From NCBI GenBank assembly GCA_016789905.1, contig JAEUQC010000050.1:1-61222 (forward strand): DNA of 61,222 bases. The letters are read 5' to 3'. Positions 1 through 9,167 of this stretch are shown here, piece after piece. Under the pieces are notes generated by a model that ran no database searches, was not told the DNA's origin, and was given only the letters and a program-made list of their open reading frames with translations. Made by a program: the position numbers and the translations under genes. Each line of letters opens with the position of its first letter. Position 1 is the stretch's first letter. Origin of the DNA: Bryobacterales bacterium (lineage in GTDB: Bacteria; Acidobacteriota; Terriglobia; Bryobacterales; Bryobacteraceae).

Positions 1-1169
1 TCCGGCACAATCCGCTCCCCGCGCAGCGTGATCTTTAACTTCCCATCCACATACACCGGCGCCACCGGCTCTTCAAACGTCCCCGGCAGCGATATGCCTA
101 AATTGGCGTGCTTGCTCTCCCCAGGGCCATTCACAATACAACCCATCACCGCCACTTTCATCTCTTCCACGCCTGGATGCTTGTCTTTCCAGATCGGCAT
201 CTGCGTCCGCAAATAGGTCTGTATGTCGTCGGCCATCTGTTGGAAGAAGGTCGACGTCGTCCGTCCGCACCCAGGGCACGCCGTCACCTGCGGCGTAAAG
301 CTCCGCAGTTCCAGCGCCTGCAATATCTGCTGGCAAACAATCACTTCCTCCGTCCGGTCTCCATTCGGCAGTGGCGTCAGCGACGCGCGAATCGTGTCGC
401 CAATCCCCTCCTGTAACAGCACGCCAATCGCCGCCGTCGTCGCCACAATTCCCTTCGACCCCAGCCCCGCCTCCGTCAATCCCAAATGCAACGGATAATC
501 ACACTGCGCCGCCAGCATCCGGTACACCCCTATCAGATCCTGCACCCCGCTTACCTTCGCGCTCAGCAGAATCATGTCGTGCCCCAACCCATGCCGCTCC
601 GCCGCCGCCGCGCTCTCCAGTGCCGACACCACCATCGCGTTCATCATCACCCGCTTGGCGTCCAACGGCTCGTCCAGCTTCGAATTCTCATCCATCATCC
701 GCGTCAGCAGCGCCCCGTCCAGCGACCCCCAGTTCACCCCAATCCGCACCGGCTTCCCATACTCCACCGCCACTTCGATCATCGTCCGGAAATTGTCGTC
801 GTGCTTCTTGCCAATGTTCACATTCCCCGGGTTGATCCGGTACTTCGCCAGCGCCCGCGCGCACTCCGGATACTTCCGCAGCAACTGGTGCCCGTTGTAA
901 TGGAAATCGCCCACAATCGGCACCCGCACGCCAAACATGTTCAGCGTCTCGACGATCTTCGGCACCGCCGCCGCCGCTTCCTCCGTGTTCACCGTCACGC
1001 GCACAATCTCCGAACCAGCCTGCGCCAGCGCCATCACCTGGTTCACCGTCGCTTGCACATCCGCCGTATCCGTGTTCGTCATCGACTGCACGACAATCGG
1101 GTGATTCCCCCCAACCATCACGCCGCCCACATTCACGGCCACCGACTTCCTTCGAGCGCTTGCTGCCAT
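1..1169 (-). CDS. ispG: 4-hydroxy-3-methylbut-2-en-1-yl diphosphate synthase, 3' end cut by window edge
   Basis: IspG (GcpE) makes HMBPP from MEcPP, the penultimate step of the MEP isoprenoid pathway, using a [4Fe-4S] cluster in the cytoplasm. About 389 codons are visible and the stop lies beyond base 1. The N-terminus carries the family motif [17 protein letters not shown]. The iron-sulfur ligands are visible as CPGCGR and as the Cys of [12 protein letters not shown] near the C-terminus; the latter block is diagnostic. The ATG at 1169 is preceded on the minus strand by a GAAGGG ribosome-binding site, and the protein starts where the family usually does. Divergent from the next gene. Identification is secure; only the last residues are missing. 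Confidence 0.95.
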   Translation of the reverse strand, partial: MAASARRKSVAVNVGGVMVGGNHPIVVQSMTNTDTADVQATVNQVMALAQAGSEIVRVTVNTEEAAAAVPKIVETLNMFGVRVPIVGDFHYNGHQLLRKYPECARALAKYRINPGNVNIGKKHDDNFRTMIEVAVEYGKPVRIGVNWGSLDGALLTRMMDENSKLDEPLDAKRVMMNAMVVSALESAAAAERHGLGHDMILLSAKVSGVQDLIGVYRMLAAQCDYPLHLGLTEAGLGSKGIVATTAAIGVLLQEGIGDTIRASLTPLPNGDRTEEVIVCQQILQALELRSFTPQVTACPGCGRTTSTFFQQMADDIQTYLRTQMPIWKDKHPGVEEMKVAVMGCIVNGPGESKHANLGISLPGTFEEPVAPVYVDGKLKITLRGERIVP

Positions 1170-1324
1170 ATCCCTTCAGTTTATCAGCCGTCAATCGCAA
1201 CCATAAGTTTTTTCGATTGGATGTTCCACCCGTTCGTCCGTACAGTGAAAGGGTAGCCGCCGCGTCACACGGCCTTCTCCCCGTATGAGAATTCTCATCC
1301 GCGCGTTAAGAGTAAGGAGACTCT

Positions 1325-1693
1325 GTGTCGATACGTATCTTGTTGTTCGAGTTGCATGAAGATCTGCTTTGTGAGCTCCGCGACGCTCTGATATCGGCTC
1401 GTCTCGTCCCTGCTATTGAAGAAGAAGTCGCGCCTCGTGCAATCGATTGGAGTCAGTATGATCTTGTCTTTTGTCCCGCCACTTCAACGGTTCTCCAACA
1501 AGTCCTTGCCGCCGCGGCAGGCCAAATGCTCCGCGTTCGCGTCATCGCCGTCAGCCGCCTTCCTGAAGTCGAGGAATGGCTCGATTCCATCGAACTCGGC
1601 GCCATCGACTATTTTGCACCTCCGTTTGAGCAGTCCCAAGTCCGCTGGCTCATGCAAACTCACTTCCCAAGCGGGAATCTGATCGCCGCGTAG
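1325..1693 (+). CDS. degenerate receiver-like protein
   Basis: A 122-residue protein with the pattern of a CheY-type receiver (short beta strands alternating with helices, IRILLFELHEDLLCELRDAL at the start). The usual acidic pocket and phospho-acceptor Asp are absent: where DLVLMD would be expected the sequence reads DLVFCPA, so a Pro sits at the acceptor position. A late strand and turn (GAIDYFAPPF) resemble the end of a receiver, but the conserved Lys is replaced by Ala-Pro. I infer a phosphorylation-independent pseudo-receiver. The GTG start has the strong site AAGGAGA 7 nt upstream. Such orphan pseudo-receivers recur in Acidobacteria; the partner is unknown. Confidence 0.7.
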   Translation: MSIRILLFELHEDLLCELRDALISARLVPAIEEEVAPRAIDWSQYDLVFCPATSTVLQQVLAAAAGQMLRVRVIAVSRLPEVEEWLDSIELGAIDYFAPPFEQSQVRWLMQTHFPSGNLIAA

Positions 1694-1735
1694 ACTTCCA
1701 CTCTCAAATTCCACCCATCGGAGGCAGTACCCGCC

Positions 1736-2683
1736 GTGTCTCGACGAACGTTATTCGTGTATCTACTCGTCGCTTCCGCGACTTTCGCCGCGCAGTCATC
1801 CGCGTCGCGCCAGGAAGGTAAGCTCATTACTTCCGGCTCTGCGGATTCGCTTTGGATCGAACTCTACGAAACGCCCGCCCGCCTCATGGTTGACCGGGTC
1901 CCCGTCAGCCGTGACGGCACGTTCGTTGTCACCGTGATCCCCACCAGCTTCTATGAGGTCCGTGTCGTCACCAGCCACGGTGTCCGCATCACCAGCGATC
2001 ATGTTCAGTTCCGCCAGGGCCAGCCGGTCGAAATCCGTCTCCCGGCGTCGCGGTCGGAGGCGCCCAATCCGGCCGGCCCCATCAGTGTCCGCCGCCTTTC
2101 GCACAAGCCTGCCAAGCCCGTTCGCCGTCTCATGCGCGAGGCCGATTCGTTTGCCGACAAGGGTAACCTCCAAGCCTCCACGGAAACGCTGGAGCGCCTA
2201 CTGGCTGCGGACCCGGACTGGTTTGAAGCCTGGAATAATCTGGGGGCTCGCCGCCTCACCATCGGTCGCCACGCCGAAGCGGCGGAGGCCTTCACTCAGG
2301 CTCTGCGGATCGATCCCAACAATGCTGGAGCGCTAACGAATCTCGGCCTGACCAAGCTCTTTCTGCGCCAGCCGGCCGACGCGGAGCGTGCCGCCATCGG
2401 CGCCGAGAAGATCGCACCGGGCACGCCCCGCACGGCATACGTTTACGGGTTGGCGCTCCTCCAGCAACAGAAGCAGCCGGCCATTGCGTTGGAGGCGCTC
2501 CGTCATGCCGCCACGCTGATTCCGCGCGCCCTGTTGGCGAGCGCCGAATGGCATTGCCGTCACGACGATTTTGCCGCCTGCGAGAAGGATCTGCGTGCCT
2601 TCCTCCGCACTCCGCCAGGCCCCAACCACGCCAACGCCGAAAAGTGGCTCGCCCTCCTCACCCAAAACCGCCCCCAACATTAA
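1736..2683 (+). CDS. secreted TPR-repeat protein
   Basis: A 315-residue protein with an N-terminal signal peptide (RRTLFVYLLVASATFAAQSS), then a beta-rich region to about residue 115, then at least three tetratricopeptide repeats (for example WFEAWNNLGARRLTIGRHAE and ALTNLGLTKLFLRQPADAER). It is probably exported and acts as a protein-interaction scaffold; no catalytic motif is seen. GTG start with GGAGG upstream. It lies 42 bp after the pseudo-receiver gene and may be co-transcribed. The TAA stop falls inside the first unit of a palindromic repeat, so the repeat abuts or provides the end of the gene. Confidence 0.75.
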   Translation: MSRRTLFVYLLVASATFAAQSSASRQEGKLITSGSADSLWIELYETPARLMVDRVPVSRDGTFVVTVIPTSFYEVRVVTSHGVRITSDHVQFRQGQPVEIRLPASRSEAPNPAGPISVRRLSHKPAKPVRRLMREADSFADKGNLQASTETLERLLAADPDWFEAWNNLGARRLTIGRHAEAAEAFTQALRIDPNNAGALTNLGLTKLFLRQPADAERAAIGAEKIAPGTPRTAYVYGLALLQQQKQPAIALEALRHAATLIPRALLASAEWHCRHDDFAACEKDLRAFLRTPPGPNHANAEKWLALLTQNRPQH

Positions 2684-2726
2684 ATTGGTGCCAGGCCATT
2701 AAATTGGTGCCAGGCACCAATTTAAT
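2679..2726. repeat. palindromic intergenic repeat (TGGTGCC family), one half copy plus one full copy
   Basis: Bases 2698-2726 form a perfect inverted repeat: a 14-bp arm ATTAAATTGGTGCC, a single central A, and the reverse complement of the arm. Bases 2679-2696 repeat the first 18 bases of the palindrome directly, 19 bp upstream, and contain the TAA stop of the TPR gene. The same core (AATTGGTGCC, centre, GGCACCAATT) recurs at 43713-43743. It could form a transcript hairpin, but there is no T-run and the sequence recurs, so a REP-like dispersed element is more likely than a simple terminator. Confidence 0.85.
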
Positions 2727-2832
2727 GTTGGCAACCCTTTTGTTTTCAATATCGGCGTCTCTGAAAACGCGGTTTCTTCAGCGGTCTGTCTGACCGCCGT
2801 TCAACGGGAGACGCCCCGCGCCGCGGAGCCCT

Positions 2833-3381
2833 CTACCTCCTATAAACCGCCCCTTGGGACACCTGCGTCATCGTAATCCGCACCTTCGTCGGAAAGAATT
2901 TCTCATGGTCCGCCCGCCGGTGCGCGTGCCCCCGCCCCCCACTGGCGTCCTTGATCACCAGGTCCATCTGCTTAATTCCCTCTTCCCAAATGATCGACCC
3001 GTTCTCCCAGAACGCCGTCATCGGCACGTCTTTCTCATACACCCCCGCCTCCGTATACAAATCGGTCCCCGTACACCCATACCCATTCCCTTGCCCCTTG
3101 TTCGGGATATAACAAAGCGTCCACGTCGTCGCCTCTCCCCCTGCCGGCTTCTCCAGCACTTCCAGCCGGATGTGTACCGTCCCATTCCGGTAATCCACCG
3201 GCGCCACCCAGTTCACCGGCCGCGACGGGTTAATCAACGGCCCCTTCACGTAGTAGTGCGATTTGCTCGGCGACGCCCCGTCCGCGTCCGCCTTCGTATA
3301 CGAAAACGTGACGTCGAACAACACAAACTGCTCCCCAAAAGCCCCAATCGTGCCGAAAAGCAACAGGAATAGAGTCCGCAT
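2833..3381 (-). CDS. secreted protein of unknown function
   Basis: A 182-residue protein with a clear signal peptide (MRTLFLLLFGTIGAFGEQ) and a mature part rich in beta-strand sequence, with two Cys (LCYIPNKG and YGCTGTD) that could form a disulfide. No catalytic motif is recognised. A histidine-rich stretch (GRGHAHRRADHEKF) is visible near the C-terminus. GGAAGG sits just before the ATG, and a TATGCT hexamer lies 11 nt further upstream. Divergent from the DUF1385 gene. Function unknown. Confidence 0.7.
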   Translation of the reverse strand: MRTLFLLLFGTIGAFGEQFVLFDVTFSYTKADADGASPSKSHYYVKGPLINPSRPVNWVAPVDYRNGTVHIRLEVLEKPAGGEATTWTLCYIPNKGQGNGYGCTGTDLYTEAGVYEKDVPMTAFWENGSIIWEEGIKQMDLVIKDASGGRGHAHRRADHEKFFPTKVRITMTQVSQGAVYRR

Positions 3382-3454
3382 ACCTTCCGGCCAGCATAAC
3401 AGAGGGAATCGGAACCAACTGCTACACTAAAAGCATCTACTGTCTGTAGAGACC

Positions 3455-4441
3455 ATGTCACTGAGATCCTATTTCCGGCTCGCCCTCCATACCCAAATGC
3501 TGCCGATTCTCGAAAGCGGCGAGGAAACCCTCGTCGGCGGCCAGGCGGTCATGGAAGGCGTCATGATGCGCGCCCCGCATAGCTACTGCACCGCGGTCCG
3601 CCGCGCCTCCGGGGAGATCGTCACCGAAGAAAGCCCCCTCCCGCGAGTCTCAGAAACCTACCCCATCTTCAAATACCCCATCCTCCGCGGCGTCGGCACC
3701 CTCGGCCAGGCCATGTGGCTCGGTGTCAAAGCCCTCAAATTCTCCGCCAACGTCGCCCTCGCCGACGAAAACAACAAGGAAGGCAAGCCCGAATCCGGCG
3801 AAATCCCCGCCTGGGTCATGACCGCCAACATGGTCTTCAGCTTTCTCTTCTTCATTGCCCTCTATAAACTCGTTCCCCTCTGGCTCACCACCCAGCTCCA
3901 AACTGCCTACCCCATCATCGAAAACCGCATCCTTTTCAACCTGGTCGACGGCGTCATCCGCATCATCATCTTCATCAGCTTCCTGTTCGCCCTTTCGCGC
4001 TACAAAGACATCCATCGCGTATTCGAGTTCCACGGCGCCGAACACAAAGTCGTTTTCAATTTCGAATCCGGCAGGCCTGTCACCACCGCCAACGCCCAGA
4101 GCTTTGTCACCTTTCACCCGCGCTGCGGCACCAGCTTTCTGCTCGTCGTCATGGTTATTTCCATGATTCTCTACACCGTTCTCCCGCTCGACGGTTTCGC
4201 GGCCAAATTCGCCGCCCGCATCGTCCTGCTCCCCGTCATCGCCGGCCTCAGCTACGAACTCATCCGCTTCGCCGCCCGCCAGCGCGGCTCGCTCCTCGCG
4301 CTCATGACCGCCCCCGGCCTCTGGCTCCAGAAAATCACCACCCAGCCCCCGGCCGACGGGCAGGTGGAGGTCGCCATTCACGCCCTCGATGGCGCCATGG
4401 CCCTGGAAAAGAAGCAGGGCGGCGAACTCGTTATCGCTTAG
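3455..4441 (+). CDS. DUF1385 (YqhQ-like) membrane protein
   Basis: A 328-residue inner-membrane protein. The family signature GGQAVMEGVMMR is at about residues 28-39, followed by four or more hydrophobic segments, for example MVFSFLFFIALYKLVPLWL and SFLLVVMVISMILYTVLPL. The block FHGAEHKVVFNFE with a later HPRCGTSF, seen here, is strongly conserved in the family. Function is not established. The gene sits just before prfA and prmC, an arrangement I recall for YqhQ homologues in other bacteria. The start is uncertain: the ATG at 3455 has a weak ribosome-binding site, and an internal ATG at residue 15 (MLPILESGEE) is possible. Confidence 0.88.
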   Translation: MSLRSYFRLALHTQMLPILESGEETLVGGQAVMEGVMMRAPHSYCTAVRRASGEIVTEESPLPRVSETYPIFKYPILRGVGTLGQAMWLGVKALKFSANVALADENNKEGKPESGEIPAWVMTANMVFSFLFFIALYKLVPLWLTTQLQTAYPIIENRILFNLVDGVIRIIIFISFLFALSRYKDIHRVFEFHGAEHKVVFNFESGRPVTTANAQSFVTFHPRCGTSFLLVVMVISMILYTVLPLDGFAAKFAARIVLLPVIAGLSYELIRFAARQRGSLLALMTAPGLWLQKITTQPPADGQVEVAIHALDGAMALEKKQGGELVIA

Positions 4442-4489
4442 CACCCCCCACCCGCCTTCGCGCTTTCGCATCCGGGAAAGGGTATCTCC

Positions 4490-5605
4490 ATGCAATATTC
4501 CGATAAACTCGACAACTTAGAAAAACGCTTCGACGAACTCACCGGCCAGATGGCTGACCCCGATGTCATTGCCGATAACGAAATCTATCGCAAGACCGCC
4601 AAGGCCCACCGCGACATGGAAGAGGTGGTCACCAAGTATCGCGAGTACAAAGCCATCGCCGAAAACCTGAAACAGGCCCAGGGCATGCTCCAGGAATCGG
4701 ATGCCGACATGCGCGCCATGGCCGAAGAAGAGGTCGCCGCAATGACCCCGCAACTGGCCACGCTCGAAGAGGATCTGAAATTCCTCCTCCTGCCAAAGGA
4801 TCCCAACGACGACAAAAACGTCGTCCTCGAAATCCGCGCCGGCACCGGCGGCGACGAGGCCACCCTTTTCGCTAACGAAGTTTTTCGCATGTACTCGCGC
4901 TACGCCGAAACCCTCAAGTGGCGCGTCGAAGTCACCGACGTGAGCCATAGCGATGTCGGCGGCGTCAAAGAAGTCATCGCCCTCGTCACCGGCGATCGCG
5001 TCTTCAGCCGCATGAAGTATGAAAGCGGCGTCCACCGCGTCCAGCGCGTTCCCCAAACCGAAACCCAGGGCCGCGTCCACACCAGCGCCATCACCGTTGC
5101 TGTCATGCCAGAAGCCGACGAAGTCGAAATCCACGTCGAAGCCAAGGACCTCCGCATCGATACCTTTTGTTCTTCCGGCCCCGGCGGCCAGTCGGTCAAC
5201 ACCACCTATTCCGCCGTCCGCATCACCCATCTGCCCACCGGAACGGTTGTCAGTTGCCAGGACGAAAAATCGCAAATCAAGAACCGCGAAAAGGGTATGC
5301 GCGTTCTCCGCTCCCGCCTCTACGAACTCGAACTGGAAAAGCAGCAGGCCGCCATCGGCGCCGAACGCAAGAAGATGGTAGGCTCCGGCGACCGCAGCGA
5401 GAAGATCCGTACTTACAACTTCCCGCAGAACCGCGTTACCGACCATCGCATCGGCCTCACCCTCCACCAGCTCGATCAAGTAATGGAAGGAAAGCTCGAC
5501 CCCTTCATCGACGGCCTCACCGCCTTCAACAACGCCGAAAGGCTCCGGCAGCAGGCCGAGGATGACCCTACAAACGGCTCTGGCCCAGGGCGCAAAGCTT
5601 CTTAA
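4490..5605 (+). CDS. prfA: peptide chain release factor 1
   Basis: RF1 recognises UAA and UAG stop codons and triggers peptide release on the ribosome. The 371-residue protein has the catalytic GGQ at residues 232-234 within [10 protein letters not shown], and the RF1-type stop-recognition tripeptide PxT as PQT at residues 188-190 in [12 protein letters not shown]. The block RAGTGGDEA is RF1-like rather than RF2-like, and no programmed frameshift is needed. The start has GGGAAAGGG upstream. It overlaps prmC, whose product methylates the Gln of GGQ, by 44 bp, which supports the assignment and suggests translational coupling. Confidence 0.97.
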   Translation: MQYSDKLDNLEKRFDELTGQMADPDVIADNEIYRKTAKAHRDMEEVVTKYREYKAIAENLKQAQGMLQESDADMRAMAEEEVAAMTPQLATLEEDLKFLLLPKDPNDDKNVVLEIRAGTGGDEATLFANEVFRMYSRYAETLKWRVEVTDVSHSDVGGVKEVIALVTGDRVFSRMKYESGVHRVQRVPQTETQGRVHTSAITVAVMPEADEVEIHVEAKDLRIDTFCSSGPGGQSVNTTYSAVRITHLPTGTVVSCQDEKSQIKNREKGMRVLRSRLYELELEKQQAAIGAERKKMVGSGDRSEKIRTYNFPQNRVTDHRIGLTLHQLDQVMEGKLDPFIDGLTAFNNAERLRQQAEDDPTNGSGPGRKAS

Positions 5606-6434
5606 CGAAGCCGGCGTCGCGGTCCCACGACTCACCGCCGAAGTCCTCCTGGCCCACGCCCTCCGCCAGGAGCGGATCTATCTGGTTGCCCACGCCAACG
5701 ACGAGCTTACCGAGCTCGCCTGGATCCACTACGGCCGCTACCTCCACGAGAAGATAAGGGGCAAACCCACCCAATACATCACCCGCCGTCAGGAGTTTTA
5801 CGGCCGCGACTTCTATGTCGCTCCTGGCGTGCTGATCCCCCGTCCGGAGACGGAACTGCTGGTCGAAGCGGTGTTGAACCGAACCCAGCCAGGCGCCAGA
5901 ATTCTCGACATCGGCACGGGGTCCGGCTGTATCGCCATCACCGTGGCGAAAGAGTCGGACGCCCGCGTTTACACAACAGACATATCTGCGACTGCGCTAT
6001 CAATCGCGCAGCGCAACGCGACAACTCACGGAGCAATCGTCCAACTAACCCGAGCCGATTTAGCCAGTGCATTCCCAGACCAGTGTTTCGACATAGTAAT
6101 CAGCAACCCGCCCTACATTCCCGAGGCAGACCGTAAGAACCTGGCCAAGGAGGTACGCGACCACGAACCCGCGAGCGCGTTGTTTGCCGGCGCCGACGGT
6201 CTTGACATATACCGCAGGCTGATCCCGGAGGCGCTGCGCGTGCTTAAGCCTGGCGGACTGTTGGCGCTAGAATTCGGCGTTAACCAATCGGAATCAGTAA
6301 CTCAACTCTTATCCGCTTGGCACGCCATCGAAATCCTCCCCGACCTCTCCCAAATCCCCCGAATCGCCCTCGCCCTCCGCCCCCATCGGAGCCACCCCCC
6401 GTCTGTCCCCTCTTTTTCGTACGACATCCGCTAA
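5562..6434 (+). CDS. prmC: release factor glutamine methyltransferase
   Basis: PrmC (HemK) methylates the GGQ glutamine of release factors using SAM. The 290-residue protein has an N-terminal helical domain (residues 1-80), the SAM-binding motif [13 protein letters not shown], and the catalytic NPPY at residues 182-185. The start overlaps the end of prfA, and starting there gives the expected family N-terminus. The last 16 residues (275-290, [16 protein letters not shown]) and the stop codon are encoded by a dispersed 100-bp repeat whose next copy lies 183 bp downstream, so the native C-terminus was probably replaced by repeat insertion. The fold should be complete before that point. Confidence 0.96.
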   Translation: MTLQTALAQGAKLLNEAGVAVPRLTAEVLLAHALRQERIYLVAHANDELTELAWIHYGRYLHEKIRGKPTQYITRRQEFYGRDFYVAPGVLIPRPETELLVEAVLNRTQPGARILDIGTGSGCIAITVAKESDARVYTTDISATALSIAQRNATTHGAIVQLTRADLASAFPDQCFDIVISNPPYIPEADRKNLAKEVRDHEPASALFAGADGLDIYRRLIPEALRVLKPGGLLALEFGVNQSESVTQLLSAWHAIEILPDLSQIPRIALALRPHRSHPPSVPSFSYDIR

Positions 6435-6483
6435 CTGCCAACACTGCCAACGGCTTACCGCCCGATTCTTACAAACGAAAACA
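6384..6483 (-). repeat. dispersed 100-bp repeat, copy 1 (overlaps prmC 3' end)
   Basis: Copies 1 (6384-6483) and 2 (6567-6666) are direct repeats offset by 183 bp, differing at only a few positions across 100 bp. Read on the minus strand the unit runs from a TTCGTTTGTAA end through GTCGTACGAAAA to a GGGGACAGACGG block and GGTGGCTCCGATG. A third, diverged copy lies at 34850-34949 in the opposite orientation. The C-run that follows on the + strand (from 6486) also seems to belong to the element. No coding capacity is evident. It is probably a non-autonomous mobile or REP-type element. Confidence 0.88.
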
Positions 6484-6566
6484 GGTCCCCCCCCGCACCC
6501 TCCCCCTTCTTTTCCTCCCTGCTCGGAACCCCCAGCCCCGGCCACTCTCCCGCACCGAACAACTCC

Positions 6567-6666
6567 CATCGGAGCCACCCCCCGTCTGTCCCCTCTTTTT
6601 CGTACGACATCCGCTAACTGCCAACACTACCAACGGCTAACCGCCCAATTCTTACAAACGAAAACA
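6567..6666 (-). repeat. dispersed 100-bp repeat, copy 2
   Basis: Near-identical second copy of the unit at 6384-6483, separated from it by 83 bp of C-rich sequence without coding potential. Together the two copies fill the 300 bp between prmC and the following secreted-protein gene, apart from the promoter-like hexamer at 6722. The close identity implies recent duplication or gene conversion. Confidence 0.88.
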
Positions 6667-6721
6667 TCTGCCCCCCTCCCGCACCCGAAGAAACATCCCA
6701 AAATCGGCGCCGCCCCTGATC

Positions 6722-6727
6722 TATAAT
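6722..6727 (+). promoter_or_regulatory. TATAAT -10 hexamer close to a GTG start
   Basis: A perfect TATAAT ends 8 nt before the GTG at 6736, placing a transcription start at about 6734-6736. The mRNA would then be leaderless or nearly so. No convincing -35 element or Shine-Dalgarno sequence is visible; a short AGG lies in between. Confidence 0.5.
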
Positions 6728-6735
6728 GCAGGTAA

Positions 6736-9096
6736 GTGCTCCGCCTACTCTTACTTACTAACCTGTTCACGCTCCTCTCCGCCCAAAACTGCCAAGTTAC
6801 TCCCCTCCTCCCCTGGACCCCGCCGCCGATCCGCGATTCCGAAACCCTCGCCACCCGCGTCGGCACCGCATTCTCGCCTGTCCCAGCCCCCAACGGCGTC
6901 ATTTACTTCGCTGACTCCTACTCCCGCCTCCGCCGTCTCGACCCCAACGGCACCATCACCACCCTCCACCGCTTCCCCCACCCCCGCTTCACCCCCAAAC
7001 TCGATCGCAACGGAATCCTCCACGTCGCCATCGACGGCCAGATCCTCCGGCGCAACGGCGCCGAATTCACACCCATCGCAGGCTCCGGCCACCCCGGTTT
7101 CAACGCCGAATCCGGCCCCGCCCTCGAAGTCAACCTCGGCGCTATCAGGGATTTCGCCTTCGACCGGTCCAACACTCTCCACATCCTCGACGCCTTCTCC
7201 CGCCTCCGCGTCCTCGAATCCACCGGTGAACTGCGTACAATCGCCGGTTCCAACTCCAGGTCCTCTGAATCCGGCATACCCGCCCTCAGCGCCAACCTCC
7301 GCACACCCGCCGAAATATGGTTCCACGCCGACGGAACTATCATCCTGACCGGCTCCGGCCACATCGATCCAGCCGGCATATTCCGCACCAACACCGGCCT
7401 TCCCATTCCACGTTTCGCCATGCCCGATGGCACCCTCCTCGTCGAAATCGCCCCCTCCGCCCTCGTCCCCTACGACACTCCAACTGTCGACAAAGCCGTC
7501 TTCTCCGGCTACACCGGCACACCCGTCGCCGTCACTCCCGAAGGCGACCTGCTTCTCTCCCAGGTCAGCCCCACCGAACGCCGGCTCGCCCGCTTCAAGA
7601 ACGGCGTCCACACAACAATCGCCGCCTTCCCCTCTCCCCCTGGATTCTTTCGCCCGCCCACCGTCCTGTGGGACCCCACATCGCAGACCACTTATTACTC
7701 GACCGAAGCCGGCGTCTCCCGAATCCAGCCCACAGGCGCAGTGCTCCCCATCGCATTAGATCCGGACAGTCCCATCGCGCTCGGCCCCGGCAACTCCATC
7801 TTCGCTGTGAAAGACCGCGCGCTCGTCCAGGTCGATGCCAACGGTGTCATCCGCCCCGTCAACACCCGCAATGGCCCGCTGCCATTCACCAACTTTTCGC
7901 GCCCGCCCTTGGCTCGGCAAAGCATCGCCTGGTCCGCCGACGGCTATCTCTATTGGCTCGCCAACGAGGGCACCATCAACGTCTGGCAGGCTTCCTCCGA
8001 GACCACCGCCACCATCACCGCCGACGACGCTCGTTTCCTCATCGCCCTCCCCGACGGCTCCGTCGCCGCATGGTTCGCACCAGCCTTCATCCAGAACCCG
8101 CCACGCCTCCGCCGCCTCGGCTCCGCCTCCATCGGCGCTGAGCTCAACAACTACCCACTCACCGAAATCTCCACCGCCAGCGCCAACTTCTTCGTCTCCC
8201 GAAACTCGCGCCTCTTCCACGCCACCCCTTCCGGAACCCGCCTCCTAACCCTGGCCGAATTGAATCTCCCAGCCCCGCCAACCATCGCTTCCGTCTCCGC
8301 CATTCCCGGCGGCGTTATCCTCGCCATCTCCGCTTACAACGCCATCGTTCCCTTCCGCATCGACAATATCGACACCTGCGAAAGCATCCCCGTCCCCGAA
8401 ATACCAGCCAACGCCATCGTCAACGCCGCCAACTATCTCTATGCCGGCGCCATCGGCCCCGGCTCTCTCCTAGCCGTCTTCGGAAAGAACCTCGCCTCCC
8501 CGTCCGCCAAGGCCGGCCTCCGCGACCGCTTCGGCGCCATCACCAGCGCCACGGAGGACGTGCCCGACTTCGGCCTCCCGGTCCTCTACGCCACGCCCGC
8601 CCAAATGCTCATCCAAGGTCCACCCATCAGCAGCGCCTTCAACTGGACCTGGCAAGGTCTCACTTGGTTCTACCCAACCCGCCTCATTTTCCAGGCCGCC
8701 ACCCCCGCCCTCTTCACCGCCTCTGCCACCGGCGCCGGCCCAGCCGCCGCTTTGAATCAGGATGGCTCCGTCAACTCCGCCTCCAACCCCGCCCTGCCCG
8801 GTACCGTCGTCCAGTTCTTCGGTACAGGCTTCGGCGCCGTCTCCGAACCGGTCCTCCCCGGCGAACTCTTCTCCCCGGCCACGCTCTCCCCTCTCAGTAA
8901 TTCGGCTTCGCTCCGCATCGGTGGCCAGCCGGCGGAGTTGCTCTACGCCGGCGGCGCGCCCGGCCAACTCAGCGGCCTCTATCAACTCAACGCCACCATT
9001 CCCCTCTCCACAGCCTCCGGCCCGCAGGCGGTCGTCTTGACCGTCGCCGGCCAGCAGGCCCTATCCTCCGCCCCGGTCACCATCCACGTTCGCTGA
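6736..9096 (+). CDS. secreted propeller-like protein with Solibacter C-terminal domain
   Basis: A 786-residue exported protein. It has a short signal peptide (LRLLLLTNLFTLLSAQ), about 500 residues of repeating strands resembling NHL/beta-propeller blades (for example NGVIYFADSYSRLRRLDPNG and NGILHVAIDGQILRR), and a C-terminal region of about 230 residues that starts at NAANYLYAGAIGPGSLLAVF and contains the QFFGTGFGAV and YQLNATIP blocks. That C-terminal region matches the TIGR03437 type, a domain first described as a large paralogous family in Solibacter. Function is unknown; a surface or secreted role is inferred. The start is the in-frame GTG behind TATAAT. The coding strand is extremely C-rich. 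Confidence 0.8.
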   Translation: MLRLLLLTNLFTLLSAQNCQVTPLLPWTPPPIRDSETLATRVGTAFSPVPAPNGVIYFADSYSRLRRLDPNGTITTLHRFPHPRFTPKLDRNGILHVAIDGQILRRNGAEFTPIAGSGHPGFNAESGPALEVNLGAIRDFAFDRSNTLHILDAFSRLRVLESTGELRTIAGSNSRSSESGIPALSANLRTPAEIWFHADGTIILTGSGHIDPAGIFRTNTGLPIPRFAMPDGTLLVEIAPSALVPYDTPTVDKAVFSGYTGTPVAVTPEGDLLLSQVSPTERRLARFKNGVHTTIAAFPSPPGFFRPPTVLWDPTSQTTYYSTEAGVSRIQPTGAVLPIALDPDSPIALGPGNSIFAVKDRALVQVDANGVIRPVNTRNGPLPFTNFSRPPLARQSIAWSADGYLYWLANEGTINVWQASSETTATITADDARFLIALPDGSVAAWFAPAFIQNPPRLRRLGSASIGAELNNYPLTEISTASANFFVSRNSRLFHATPSGTRLLTLAELNLPAPPTIASVSAIPGGVILAISAYNAIVPFRIDNIDTCESIPVPEIPANAIVNAANYLYAGAIGPGSLLAVFGKNLASPSAKAGLRDRFGAITSATEDVPDFGLPVLYATPAQMLIQGPPISSAFNWTWQGLTWFYPTRLIFQAATPALFTASATGAGPAAALNQDGSVNSASNPALPGTVVQFFGTGFGAVSEPVLPGELFSPATLSPLSNSASLRIGGQPAELLYAGGAPGQLSGLYQLNATIPLSTASGPQAVVLTVAGQQALSSAPVTIHVR

Positions 9097-9167
9097 CTCC
9101 CCATAGCGTTTGCATCCCCCTCCCCGGTTGCAATAAAATTCCCCAAGTCTTAACTAGGGAGGCCCCG

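Noticed and set aside
2698..2726. Simple Rho-independent terminator
   Set aside because: There is no T-run after the stem, and the same palindrome recurs far away, so a dispersed repeat fits better.
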